DNA of 64,000 nucleotides from Aldrovandia affinis (taxonomy: Eukaryota > Chordata > Actinopteri > Notacanthiformes > Halosauridae), in contig JAINUG010000026.1 in NCBI GenBank assembly GCA_029706075.1, forward strand, positions 468,501-532,500. Reading direction: 5' to 3'. The position numbers and the translations under genes were made by a program. Below the pieces are notes generated by a model that searched no databases, was not told the DNA's origin, and worked only from the letters and a program-made list of their open reading frames with translations. Shown one piece after another: positions 45,605 to 58,600 of the stretch. The number at the start of each line of letters is the position of its first letter. Within the stretch, counting starts at the first letter, position 1.

Positions 45605-48508
45605 ATATATACAGTATATATATAAACCTCTCAGGATGATCAAATTACCATAACTGAACATTGGTATATAAAGTTAAAAATAATAACGTTTAAAAAACAA
45701 AAACCATTATAAAACAATACAACTATTCTAGCTAAACAATGTAGAGTATATTCCTGCATAGTGGGAACAAAACATACCCCCCACCCCAGTCAATGAATAT
45801 TGCTACGGCTTTCTCTGGTTTCATTTTCAATAATGCAATTGTTCCGTATTCGAGATGCAATAGCAATTTAGCATGTTGCCCTTTTCTTTCAGGCAGTGTG
45901 CAACTCGGGCACTTTCCATCCATTTTTCATCCTCACTATAATTTCCTACAGAGGAAAGAAATATTAAGGTTAAATTATGACAATGTGAATATGATTTTCC
46001 ACACAGTGCCCCTAGCTTCAGCTGCCTCATCTTCAGCGTCATTACATTACTAAGAACCTACATAATACCATTACAATTTCATCTTTAATATTTCAAACCG
46101 ATTCAGAACGTAAACAATGTGCCCTTATTACCTCTTATGTTTGTCCTAAATTGTGCTTTGTGACACTGGGCCCACCTCTCAATGGAACACGTGGTATTCC
46201 TGGTGAGATTCAGGAAAATATGACACACAAACACGGCTTTCAACTGTTAACTGATTTCGGTCATCTGTATTATTGTACAGTGTTATACAGTATTTTGTAC
46301 CATCTGTTGTATAGTGTTCAATGTGCAACTCTTGCTGAGATTGCTACTGTACATATGTTTTTCTATTCTATATTCTGTTGGAAACGGATTGTATAGTGCC
46401 TTGACTCTTGGAAAGGTGCTTGACAAATAGAGTGCATTTAATGACATGATGCGTGCTGGATGCTGTATGGACGCATGGCCCAGTGTAGGACTTGTGGGTG
46501 GCCACAAATGAGTGCACCCTTGAAGCAACACGAAACTAGTCAACCTGCGACCCTGACCCAAAAGAATCTCCAGGCCCAGCGACCACCAGACGAGAATGGA
46601 TTAAAGGTCAAACATTTATTTGACATAATCAAATATGAAGGAAACAGGGGTCACAGTGCACAGCGGCGACACCACTGTCCACTTGGTAGGTGAAAACGTT
46701 AAACGCAAAAATCACAAGAGTCACAGTTTAAAATCAGAGGCTGTGGTCGTTGCCGGGACCCACTGCTACTGCCGCCTCTTCCCACAGGATGGACGCCAAG
46801 ACCCCATGACCCTTCGAGGTCCCCCACTGGACAAAGGGAGGTCGCAGGCAAGCGGACACGAGCCGCCAAGGACTCAGTCACCGGCTGTCTTCAGATGACC
46901 TCCCTCCACAGCCTCACCACCGAGGGACAATACTGCAGGAAGAGGGAATACTGGACCAACCAACATACCTCTCAATGACTTTTACAGCACTGATCGCCAG
47001 GTCAGTCTCTTAATGCAGTCTCCTCTTATGGGCAGTCTAGGGTCACAGGGCCAGTCTAGGGTCCCCATCCGAATCTGGGGTCACCACCGATGCCAGCTAA
47101 CCTGGGAGAGGGAGGAGAAAACCACCAAACGATGTGATGCAAGACCAGAGTGAGGTACTCAGTCGAGAATATTGCTTGCCTTGTGTTTTGGTTTTCCACT
47201 TCTCTCTCCCTTCTTCACTGGCAGGAACACAGTATGGCCTTCTGGTTGTCAAATCCATGCCACCAAGATACTTTCAATACAAAATATTGGAAGCATTATG
47301 CTCGACCCCACGTAAATTGTCTTTCCTTGTGGAATCTGATAGAAACAAATTCCCAACACAAGCACACCACAATGCCCTCCTTTTCCCCTATACGCAATAA
47401 CAGACTTACTCTTAATTCCCAGAACAAATCAGCTCAGTAGGGCTAATTATTAAAATCAAGTGTGGTAGAGCTGGAACAAAAAGATCACATAAGGAACAGG
47501 GTATATCTTGAACACAAGAGGGAGCCAAATACCCCAAAAACGGGTACACAATTCATGTGCTAACCTACACACGTGAGTTATCAATAGATAAAACCAAAGC
47601 AATGTACTAAAACCACACTTCTTTTCAAAAAAGTGACAAATACATTAAGGCGCACAATGAATGGGACTAAGAAACAAACAAAAAACACTACATTCCGTCA
47701 CATTCAAAAGTCACCTTGTAACAAAGGCAGTTCAGACATTATTGCCATTTCAATAGTGGGGACAGTGTGTGCATTTTCCTACTTTCTAGCACAAAAACAC
47801 AGACAATAGAATGTTTAATGCTAACGTGAACCATCTCATTCAACTGCCAAGTTCTTCTGGTATTTGTCTCTCGTGTTATAGAGATCGCAATACCTGTTTA
47901 TCCGGCCTGTGAGTGGACTGCAACTATCCCTTCAGCCAATAAGCACACTGTGCCTTTCTTTCCAGTGTGATTATCTCTGCAGCCCAAGTGTACAGTATCT
48001 GTTTCTCTAGCCAATGAGCAGGTGCTGAAAAAAAGGCTCTTCTGTTCAGTGAACAATAACCTTCTCAGTTGCACTCCCTAAGTGTAAATCTATACTTAAC
48101 ATACTTGTAGACTAGCGACTAAGCCTACATTTAAACATGACTAAATTGAAATGGCTTGCACCATGCAAAGTTAGTCTCACCATAGGGATTTGCAGTTACT
48201 GATTTACAAATGCACATGCACCTCTGCTCCACCCCACCTCCACACACACGGAATTTAAACCTTTTCACCTGTGCCTGAGCAACCCCCCACCTGCCCAACT
48301 CCTTCACACAAAATAATTGGGTTTCTCAAGGACGTTGAGAAATAGATACGTATTTTGTAACATTGTCTTTGAGCCAAAGAGGTTATCAGTTTCAACCTTA
48401 AGCATCAAGCAATGTTTATTAAGAAATGTTCAATTGGGTGGGGGCCTAGTCCTCTCTCTCTGTTCTTTGTAACTGTGGAATTTGGAAACCTGTGATGGCT
48501 CTGAATCA

Positions 48509-48556
48509 CACACACATAAACACACACACACACACACACACACGCACCCACACACT
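48509..48556. repeat. CA microsatellite
   Basis: CA dinucleotides with a few interruptions (CACACATAAACACACACACA, later GCACCCACACAC). Confidence 0.9.
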
Positions 48557-48949
48557 GTATGAATGGGTTTGAATCCCATCTGGATTTCTTGGATTACTTT
48601 CCCTATAGTCATGCTATTCTCAGCTATTTTATGAATTGTAACCACATTCCATCACCGTAACCACAACAACGCTCTCATTCACACTGTTCTTCTCTTGAGG
48701 GAACAGTGTGAGAGACATTGAACACTTTGTATTCAAATTAAATATTTGTTCAAAAACCTGCGAAAGAGCAGGACTAGTCATAACATCCATTGTTGTCTAT
48801 TTCTGTCAGCTGTATCAGCCCGATGATGACCCTTGTTATCTGGGGTATGGAACACTTCTGATTCTCATGAGGTTTCATTCTAAAGTCCTTCCTATGACAT
48901 TTCCTTCTATGAAAGACCGGTTGTGCTTCCCTTGTGCTTCACTGAGAAT

Positions 48950-49345
48950 GCATTACAATATGACTGGATTACATTGTGCTTGGATTACAGGATGGCACTT
49001 GATTACAGTAAATAGTGGATTTGATGGATTAGATTGGTATGGATATACTGTGGTATGACTGGATTACAATGTGACTGGTTTGCAGCATCTAGATTGTACT
49101 ATTACTGGATTACAGTGTGACTGGATTAGCGTACAGTGCTGTGTTCCTGGATTGCAAAACGGCACCTCCGTGGTAATGACTAGAATGGCTACAGTGACTA
49201 TATTGCACCATGTCTGGAGTGCAGTGTGACTGGTTTATAATGTGATTAGACAGCAGTTTTGCTGGAGTGCAGTGTGAATGGATAAGCGTGACTGGATTTC
49301 AGTACGACTGGCTAACCGTGACCGTGTGGCAGGACTGTAGTCTGG
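48950..49345. repeat. highly degenerate tandem repeat, GTGACTGGATTACA-type
   Basis: Words like TGTGACTGGATTACAGT recur at roughly 15-25-base intervals over 400 bases, each copy altered. It looks like an old minisatellite. No open frame is preserved. Confidence 0.6.
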
Positions 49346-51966
49346 CTCCTTTATGGTATGACAGCAGCATCTAGTGGCCCTTTTCCTCATGGATTTCACA
49401 TTAAGGTGTGCCCAGTGCCAGCAATGCTGAGGGCCAGTAGATTGTTTGAATGTCTGGGGTGTAGAGTAAAAGTAACACCTCAGCTACAGGGGCCTTCAGC
49501 TTTATTGTCAATGGAATTAATGCTGTGTACCTTTAAGTAATGTTCTGGATCTGTTCTGGAAGAAAGTACATCTATCTTAATCCATGGGTAAAACTGTCAA
49601 CAGCTCTTCGGGGGGTTTAAGGCTCCATAACCCGTAAAGCTGCTTTGTGACAATGTACTTGTTAAAAGCTAATAAAGTGAATTGAATTTTTACACTGGAA
49701 AAGAGTGTCGGAAAAGTGCATGAACGGTATCATATAAATAAGAAAACACCCTGCACCCTGACAGTCATGTCCCACAGAGTGACCAGACATTCCACAGTCT
49801 GGAGCAGCGTGTGTGACTTCAGCTGTAACGCGGCTAAAGTGTAACCTTTCCACAACATTCCTGTAATGTTCTGGCAAGGTCACCTCATGGCCACAATGCT
49901 GAGAACCCCCTTCCCCCCTCCCCTCCAAGCAAAACTCAATTTCTGAACCAGTTTACATTCTTTTCCCTCCGCCTCACCATTGCCCCCTGCTGGGGTAAAG
50001 ACCTCCATGCTGAGAAGCAGATGTGCTTTTACTTCAAAACAAGACGACTCTAAGGGCTGATTGCAGTGAATTAGCAAAGTTAGCCACATTCTGGTCCACA
50101 CCTGAGTTATTCAAATGGGACTTCAAAGTACAGTGTTTTCACGAGATTAACCACAGATGTGTACCATCCTGACCCAAACTGCAACAAAAGATGTGTGTAT
50201 CAGAGTGTGGGACCAAACGGTCTCATACTGACTTTAAGGTCTAGATTTATATTTGCAGCAATGCAGGAAATAGCACAGTGCCCCAAAATCTAGTGGGTTT
50301 TATACTGTATATGGTTTAAAAACTGGTGTATAATTTAAAGAAACATTTATGTTTTAAAAATAGAAGTATTTAAAAAGCTATAGTTAACCTAAACACAAAA
50401 TTGCATAAAATGAAATTACAACACATCATACACCAATTCAGGTAACTTTAACTTCATCCTTCATTCAAAATAAACCTGCCTTCAGTGCAATGGCTGTCTA
50501 TTGTTTATTCCTTAGTCATTTATTCTCATAGATGGTGATAGCTGTTTATCAGTATATTATTTTACTAAATGTATTAGAGAAATGTCTTCCTCATGCACTG
50601 AGGTGACTTTTTCTTTGATTTCACCCTGGGGCAGCAGTAACTTCAGTCTCTCCCCTGCTGAATGACACCTCTGTATTTAACCAATCTAACCACAAGTTCT
50701 CATCTCAAAGCCTCACACATTCACAGCTGTGGTGCAAGGAATTCTAGCAAGCTGAGTGGCAAACTCCACATCAACTGTGTCATAGATAACTTCTCTGAGA
50801 AGGACTACTGGAAAAATACTGAAGTAGGAAATATGTTCACACAAACACACACACACATTCATGGCCAGCAGTGCTCCTATTTTGTTGCATACATGCACAT
50901 GACAAATTGTATTGATATGTTTATCTTTCTTTGTTTATTTATGTAATTTATTTGTCAGGGTCCGTAACCTATGTTTAACATAAATTTTACCATGTGATGT
51001 ATTGTATCATATATAACCAAGGTTAGTTTTCATCAGCATACATACAGTATATACTATATATGTATATATAAAAACATATTTGGTCCCTTCACTTTCAGCA
51101 TATTCTACATTATTAAGGTGTATTATGTTTCATAAGGAATGTGTTTCATAAGGACAGAAGCTTGCCATTAAACTCAGAAATGCATGTGGAGTCCGGTATT
51201 TGTTCTTTTTTCCTGCATGATAGGACAGAGATAAAGGGCTGCATGTTGAGTTAATCAGGAGCAGCACTGCTGGTCTGGGTAAATCACATCACACCACAGG
51301 GGCTCCCACGGAACAGCTGTGTGCATGACTACCCTGAACCTCAGTCACAAATGGCCACATGCAGATCAAAGTATAATCAACATGTAGAGGACAGGGTTTA
51401 GAAAGTGTATCACTAATTAATGGAGATTTAAATTAAAGACATTGCATGTAAGGGGCTTTATCGGAACAGCTGTGTGCATGACTGCCCTGATTAAAAACAC
51501 TTTCCCTCACATGCTACTTTGTACAGATGATTATATAGAAGGAGACAGGGGTTAGAGCATCACTGATTAAAAATATTTTTTAATAACATATAGATAATGG
51601 ATGGTATTGTATGTCATAGTACACATTCAATTGCATCAATACAGATGTAATGTCCAATCTTTTGGACTTGGATTCATGTACTTTTTACATTTCTTTTGCC
51701 AGTATTGTCCATGTACTCAGAATGGGGAGGTTTGAACTGTAAAAATGTGTGATTTCCCACAAAAATACGTATAATGTTTGATGTGTGAGTACTGTAGGGT
51801 ATGGGGGTGGAATCCATGTATGTTGCTAGTTGGGGGAGGTAAGTGGGTTTGGTGATGATTTTTCAGAGGCGCAGCAACTTAATTTAACTGGGGTATGCAA
51901 AATTGCCACCCTCCCTTTCTTCCGACTCACTTCTTACTGAAATAATAACTGATGTTTTATATATAT
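49346..51966. other. gene-poor spacer
   Basis: AT-rich sequence without recognised features. A partly repeated phrase (GGAACAGCTGTGTGCATGACT at about 51310 and 51463) hints at a small local duplication. Confidence 0.45.
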
Positions 51967-53467
51967 GGGAGACTGGGGTAAGATGTGGCATTTTTAACTT
52001 TTTTCATGATGTTGTTGAGTCAAATAGCGTTTTCTTTGCAATATCGATGCCAATCGAACCCTTAAGGTGTTGTGCCTCTTTGGAAACCAACACCTTCTGT
52101 TTAGCTTAAATGGTTTCATGGATATGCTGTCTGAAACAAAGTTTATCTTTTGGCTCAATTTACCCCATGCATGGGGTACGATGAGCCAATGAGTGGGGTA
52201 AGTTGAGCCAGTTTGAGATTTCTTCTATCTGTTGAATTGGTGCAAATAAAAACAAATTAAGACATTTAATTTTTGTGAGTGGACGAAATACAGATTTGTC
52301 CGATGGCTGTAGGCGGTGTGTAGGGAGCCTATGGGAAATCCTCTGATGAAATGGTCATGGTAACGGACACGCGGGAAGATGAACACGCGTACGCGTGCAC
52401 ACTCACAAGACAAGACAAGACAAACTCTCATGAAACACACAAACAAAGACAAAAGACTAACTGATTCCCCACTCGCCCCACCTGCTCTTAAATAGGCTTA
52501 CTTTCTGCCTGGCTCAGGTGGGACTCGTGAGGCAATCACCCAATCACAATCACTCAACACTAAACAATTCACATTCTCACACAAACACCCAATCAGCCAA
52601 TTGACTTCCATATCAATTAACTGATTGACACCAATTAAATAATAATTAAATCAACTATGGCCTTTGGAGCAACCTTCCGGGTGACAGTTCACTCTCACCC
52701 TGTGAGAGTGCCAAACCTGCCCCGGAAAGTCTCCTGCTCCAAAGGCCTCCTCCACATGTAACACACAGGCAACCATGCCACTCCCACGTGGCCGAGACCG
52801 ACGTCCTCCACAGAATAATTTCAGTCATTCAGTCAATCTTATACTGTTTTGCAACTGATTTTATCAATCTCCCTTGCCCTACTTCTTCAGTTACTCTTTT
52901 CAGATTATCAAGGGGATGCTCTCTCTGTTTTCTGTTTATAAGACCGTGGCATCCTGAAATCTGCTCTGTAAATAACAGGGGGGGGAAGCAGAACTTAACT
53001 GAGTTGTATGCCATTTATGCAGATAAGTTTGACAATAAATACAAATACTGTATATGTTATATGTATGGGGTAAGTTACCCCAGGCCTGGTGGCTCATCTT
53101 TCCCCATCCCCACCATTTTGAAAAAGTGGCTTCACACAACAGCTAACTTCTATGCTTTTGTTCAGCTGTCACATCATAGTTTATAAGAGCACCAACTAAA
53201 CTATGATGTATCTGAAAATTCTCCTACTTCAGTTTTCTAAAAATCATCATAACACTGGACTTCTTTGGAATTCACTTATAAAGGGTAAAATCACATTTTT
53301 GGACATAGATTACTTACCACATTCTCCATGTGCTCCCTTTTAATACAGATTGAATAAAATGGTTGCTTCTTCCTGAAAATGCTGTCACATGCTTTATTTT
53401 GTGTACGGTTGCTTAGAAACAAGGGGTGGCTCATCTTACCTTGTGGCACATCTTACCCCGGTCTCCC
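51967..53467. mobile_element. 1.5-kb inverted-repeat DNA element, unclassified
   Basis: The left end GGGAGACTGGGGTAAGATGT and the right end, complement GGGAGACCGGGGTAAGATGT, are inverted repeats flanked by TATATA on both sides. Subterminal words GGGGTAAG and TGAGCCA recur near both ends (52150-52212, 53063-53105, 53425-53467). No transposase was recognised. The middle (about 52270-52800) differs in composition and holds a compound hairpin, perhaps a nested insertion. Confidence 0.65.
52659..52747. repeat. compound hairpin inside the 1.5-kb element
   Basis: Arms GGCCTTTGGAGC (52659-52670) and GCTCCAAAGGCC (52736-52747) pair perfectly. Inside, CACTCTCAC (52690-52698) pairs with GTGAGAGTG (52702-52710), and CTTCCGGG with CCCGGAAAG. 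It could fold as one branched stem. Confidence 0.75.
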
Positions 53468-53746
53468 CTATATATAAATATGTAGGCTATAACTGCATAT
53501 GTAGTATTTTAGTTGCATCGTGTATGTTATTGGCAAGCTAACTACACTTCAGTGGATTCATTTTAAGTGAACTTGCTAGAAAGCTTGCAAGCCGGTTCTT
53601 TTAGCAGGTAATTCAGACATCCCTGGCAAACTAATAGATCATGTAACTTTAACGTATTGATTGATGTAACGTTACACAAGGTGATCTTTAAGTTACTTAA
53701 AGATAATGTATTGGTCGTAAGCTAGTGTATTTATATTCCATATAAC

Positions 53747-53946
53747 CAGGGCTGGACTGGCTATATAGTCTACCGGGCAGATTCCCGGTGGGCCGGTAGA
53801 ATTATTTTTTAATTAAAAAAAATATAAATATATATTATACCACGGACCGGGTGTTCCGAGGGGCGCATTTATTTTTACGCTAGGCCACTGGATGGGCCGG
53901 TCTGAGCCAAATGGCAGGGCCTATTTTTTGTCCCAGTCCAGCCCTG
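53747..53946. mobile_element. 200-bp hAT-type MITE with 8-bp target duplication
   Basis: The element starts CAGGGCTGGACTGG and ends CCAGTCCAGCCCTG, a perfect 14-base inverted repeat. CATATAAC is present immediately on both sides (53739-53746 and 53947-53954). An 8-bp duplication and CAG..CTG ends are hAT signatures. No coding capacity. Confidence 0.93.
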
Positions 53947-54780
53947 CATATAACACGCATTAGCAATGCATGTCGCTAGCTAACTGACCTAGCAGTAGCA
54001 AGCTAACTATAACTACTGCGTCAGTCGAAATCAAGCCGGAAGCGTCTCTAGTTAACGAGTGAGCAAGATAGCCATCCAATAAAGGTCAATGGTGGCATAT
54101 CCCTGGCTAGCTAGAACTTTAACAGTACAAATTAATACTTCAGTGGTATAAATTAAGTGAACTGCAAGAAACTAGCAAGCTAGTTAGCGACCTAGGTGAC
54201 CTTGGGGGCTCAGAAAGGCGCCAGTTAAATAAAATGCATTATTATTATTATTGTTTTAACGAAGCGCAGTGTAGCTAGGTGGATTGCCAGCTGTATGAAT
54301 GAACGAAATAGGGCCAGACATGGTTTTCTAGCTGGCTACACCAATGTGTTTTTGTTTTATGAGTACAGGTTTAGTCTGTGGTTTCGCAGCCTACGTTGTG
54401 GCCATGCTAACTATCTGAGCCACGATACAATATTATGCATGGTTTACATATCAAATGATAAGAAATGCATTTTAGAAATGTATTTTTGCTGGCCGCAGAA
54501 ATTATACATCATTCCTGGTTGTAGTAAAGTTAACTTGTCTGCTAGATTCGCTGCCCTGTCCTTCGCTGTCTTGGTGGTTGTAAACATACCCTCATTGCTT
54601 TAAAGCACCGGTAGGATTTTGCTTTAGCTGTTGGGATATTCAATTTGTGTTCTCATTTTTCCTCTGCATCCTCTTAACCTTTTTTGCTTTCGTGTTAAAA
54701 AACCTGATAAATGTTTTCTCGTGTCCATGTTTCGCAGGTCACACATCACACATTTTCTTACGCTCCTGTTCAAAGTGCCG

Positions 54781-54786
54781 TTTATT
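54781..54786 (-). terminator. mab21l3: candidate mab21l3 poly(A) signal
   Basis: A gene-strand AATAAA lies 608 bases past the stop codon, beyond the minisatellite. If used, the whole 63-bp repeat array would be in the 3' UTR. No transcript evidence is available. Confidence 0.35.
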
Positions 54787-54993
54787 GTATACATTTTTCT
54801 TAACATTTTAACATTTTAAATTTGTTGATTTGGGGTCCGCTTGTTGCCTCTATGCGTCGGTGCTGCATCACATGTGCTGTATACCTCATACCTTGCCCCT
54901 TAGGGGGTCAGCGGATGTATATTTTGCGTATTGGTTTATGTACAGTATATGGGGGTTATCCAGGATTATGAATTTTCAGTGGATGTAGATGTT

Positions 54994-55393
54994 GGTTATC
55001 CAGGAGTCTGAGTATTCGGTGGATGTAGATGTGATGTATCAGTGTGTGTAGGTGTTGGTTATCCAGGAGTCTGAATATTCGGTGGATGTAGATGTGGTGT
55101 ATCTGTGTGTGTAGGTGTTGGTTATCCAGGAGTCTGAGTATTCGGTGGATGTAGATGTGGTGTATCTGTGTGTGTAGATCTTGGTTATCCAGGAGTCTGA
55201 GTATTCGGTGGATGTAGATGTGATGTATCTGTGTGTGTAGGTGTTGGTTATCCAGGAGTCTGAGTATTCGGTGGATGTAGATGTGATGTATCTGTGTGTG
55301 TAGGTGTTGGTTATCCAGGAGTCTGAGTATTCGGTGGATATAGATGTGGTGTATCTGTGTGTGTAGATCTTGGTTATCCAGGAGGTTGGGCCT
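54994..55393. repeat. 63-bp minisatellite next to the mab21l3 stop codon
   Basis: About six units of 63 bases run head to tail; the phrase GGTTATCCAGGAGTCTGAGT recurs at 54994, 55057, 55120 and onward at exact 63-base spacing. Units differ by a few bases (GATGTATC or GGTGTATC, TAGGTGTTGG or TAGATCTTGG). The last unit merges with the end of mab21l3. Because 63 is a multiple of three, one minus-strand frame stays open throughout, but it is a different frame from the gene. Confidence 0.95.
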
Positions 55394-55627
55394 TCAGTGG
55401 ATGTAAAGGCCTGGCTTCTCAAGGAAATCAGATATCTTCTTGGCCATGTCATCCAGCTCGTTGGTGTTGGTGTACTTGAGCAGGTTGTATCCGCGGACAA
55501 AGTAGTGGCGGAGGTAGCGCTGGCTGACACACTTGTGCAGCTTCTTAGCTAGGCGCAGAATGCTCTCTCTTCCATTCCTCCAGTCCTTGGTGCAGGGGTA
55601 CTTCTCACAGGTCCAGAACAGTAGGGT
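55394..55627 (-). CDS. mab21l3: mab21l3 exon 6 (residues 289-365 and stop)
   Basis: The 234-base terminal exon encodes [20 protein letters not shown] and [20 protein letters not shown], then ends EKPGLYIH and TGA (55396-55394). The stop codon itself lies in the first, divergent unit of the minisatellite that fills the 3' flank. Confidence 0.94.
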   Translation of the reverse strand, partial: TLLFWTCEKYPCTKDWRNGRESILRLAKKLHKCVSQRYLRHYFVRGYNLLKYTNTNELDDMAKKISDFLEKPGLYIH

Positions 55628-58600
55628 CTGCAAGGGGGACAATGGGGGAGATGGTTTAAAGGGCAGATCTGTCCAAGATCTGGTCAGGGGTGGTGTTTGC
55701 GGTTGTGTTTGACTTATCCTGCACTACATAAAATGTACCTGGAAACATGATGGTGACTTGGCTCATTTAATGAAGGCACTCATTTAATAAACTGACTTAA
55801 TGCCAGAATGTTCCATGGTGATGGTCATGATGAGACTGGTGTAAGAAATGTAATCCTTACAGGTGGCAGTGTAGTATAATGGTTATGGAACTGGACTTGT
55901 AACTCAGAAGTTGCTGGTTCAATTCCCAGGTGGGTGCACTGCTGCTGTACCCTTGAGCAAGGTACTTAACCTGAATTGTTTCAGTAAAATATCCAGCTGT
56001 ATGAATGGATTGTATCTAAAGAAATGTAAACTGTGTAAATCGCTCTGGATAAGAGCGTTGCCTAAAATGTAATGTAAATGTAATCCTTTCTTCCAATTTT
56101 GTTTTTCAAATTTGGAAGTACTAATTCTGCCTGTCAAGTCACTGAACTATAGAGCTACTGTCCATCAGAGGAGAGGCTGTGGGCACCTGGCACATTGTTG
56201 GGATAAACTTATGCTGCTGTAATCTGAGGAATCCTGGCCAACAGGTGCGACAAAGCCAAATATGTCTTACCACTGCAAACCCCCAGTCATGGGCAGCTCA
56301 TGACATAGCCTTGGCTTGAACCGGCGATGTTTACTGACTGAGCTACTCAGGAAACCATGACAAACAAACATTGTGATGGTTTGTGGGTAAGCTGTGATCA
56401 TATTAGGTAAGCAGTACCTGTAGATGGTACGCAGTGATGACAGGCTTGGAACCCGGACACCACTCTTCCTCTTTCAGCTGACGGAGGATGCGGTAGCACT
56501 TCCTGCGACATCCCCCATCCTCATCAATACCTCCCAGCAGCACCTGTTCTGCCCTCGAGAAGGACAGCAGCCAGTGATAGTTGGACGTGGCCATCAAGTT
56601 GAATCCAAAGGACTGCGTGGAAATATAATCATTTAAGATATTACACTGGTGCATTTCACAGCCAAGAGAGCTCTGTCTCAGTGGTAGAGCTGACGGCACT
56701 GTTGGTACAGTCCGTGGACAGTAATACACTTAATGTGTTGTAATGTCTAAAGAAAACCTGAGGCTGATTACAAGATAGCCTGCCCACCTTGATGCAGTGT
56801 GCCCGCTCTGCGGAAGGCCAGCGTTTCAGCAGTCTGGGCCAGCGAGCTTTCTTAGGCCAGCAGTTCATCATCTCCACTGTCGGGACCAGTTCCACCTCTA
56901 TCTGTGCCTCTGCTGTCTCCACGGCAACACGGACCACTGACCCCGCCGTTTCCAGTATGCTGACTTTACCTGAGAGGGTAGGTAAAGCAGAAGTTCTGAC
57001 AACAGGATACAATCTTTCAATTTCACATGAATTCCTAATACTTTCACATACACAGCAGCACTCACAAAATGACAAGGCTTACAGAATCTTCATGTATTGG
57101 ACTTGACTAAAAGACAACGGAGAAAAAAGTGGTTCATTGTTGAGACCATAAATGAGTCAATAGACATGCATATCTGTCTTGTAAGAGAGAAAACAGTCAT
57201 ACCTGATCATAATTATCTCAATGCTTATATCAAATTCTCCTGAGGAAACAGCCTGCATATTTCAGAACAGAAAGAAACACAACACATTTCCACACAGATA
57301 TAAAACTGTCTCTTTTAAAACAGGGAGAAAAGCTTGGGGAGGAAACAGCTTGCTCCTCGTCACTACAGCTGCAGCATGGAAGGTTGGACACAAGATCCTG
57401 CTTCGAGTCTCCGTGTTAAACTTAATTGCTGCACATTTTACATCCCAGTGCAGCGCTGCCATATTATTTCCTTCTGGTCTGTATACACCATAGTCGTAAT
57501 GAGTGGGTGGTGGGGGGGGGTAGGGCGGGGGCGGGGGACATGCCCCCACAATATTCAAAACAGTCATATCTGCCCCTCCCCCAATAATTTGCAGATATAA
57601 AACTTTCCCTTTCATTATGTCCCCCCCAATATTTAATATGTGGTTACACCCTTGGTATACACGGTGGAATAAGCATTACTGTGTACAACCTAACATCTCT
57701 TGTTCTATAACACCTCTAAACCTGTTGTTGTATGGATGTTAAATTCCCTTTTTTGTTTTTCTCATTGTATGGATATTGAATGCATTGCTTGCAGGCAGAT
57801 TCTGTGGGTAAACAGTGAGTTTTGGTGGTTATGGAACTGCATTTTTAGCCAAAAGGTGCCAGGATTGAATCCAAGATGAGCCACTGTTGTATCCATGAGT
57901 AGCGTACACATATCTCTCAATAAAAATATGCAGCTGAATAAACTGATAATATATGAAAATGTAGGTAAATTGCCTTGGATAAGGGGATCGGCAAAGCAAA
58001 TAATAATAGTGTAATATATCATGATTGCATGTGTGCTGCTGATTTTAGTATTGCATTGTAATTTCATGTGTTGTCAAGGCTGGCATGTTACGTAACAATA
58101 AAACAGAGGCATGTATGTTTAACTGACATTGACATCAACATCTGCTGCGTCCATGAAACAAACATTCGTTTCTCACGCCACATGCCTGACAAATATATGG
58201 ATTGTGTATATAATTAAGCAGCTTAACAATGCTCATTAACACTGTTCAGAGGAACACAACTGGAAGGTTAGCACTGAGGTGTAAGTTTAGAGACCATGAA
58301 GGGGGAAAAAATGACACAGGCTTCAGATTGGTAACTGAACATGTTCAATGAAGCTGTACATACCAATAACTGGAGGTTGTGTTATGCACTCAGACTCAAA
58401 CATTTATTCAGCAGGCTTCCCGTCCATTTTCATCCTCTGCAGGACTATGTGGCATTCACGCTCCATTTCCCTTGCTGGGAGTAATGGTTTGAGACTAATT
58501 AAACCAGCATACAAGTGGAATTAATCACATCTCACATGGCCTTCTTCGCCTACATGTGTGCTTTCCTGAACTCTTTCCTGAGTGTTTAGATTGCTTTTTA

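Larger units (their letters stand above)
43991..48949. other. gene-poor spacer with a GC-rich island at about 46440-47100
   Basis: Apart from CA tracts, the notable part is 46440-47100. It is GC-richer than its flanks and includes a near-duplicate CAGTCTAGGGTCACAGGGCC / CAGTCTAGGGTCCCC at about 47033-47065. No coding frame with homology; possibly part of an old retroelement. Confidence 0.45.

Noticed and set aside
52788-53186. 132-codon frame as transposase of the 1.5-kb element
   Set aside because: No catalytic motif or DNA-binding domain is visible and the stretch is not longer than chance frames nearby.
55039-55530. 163-codon minus-strand open frame rich in Thr, Ser and Tyr
   Set aside because: It is the minisatellite plus an out-of-frame reading of mab21l3 exon 6. 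The true frame carries the Mab-21 homology and stops at 55394.
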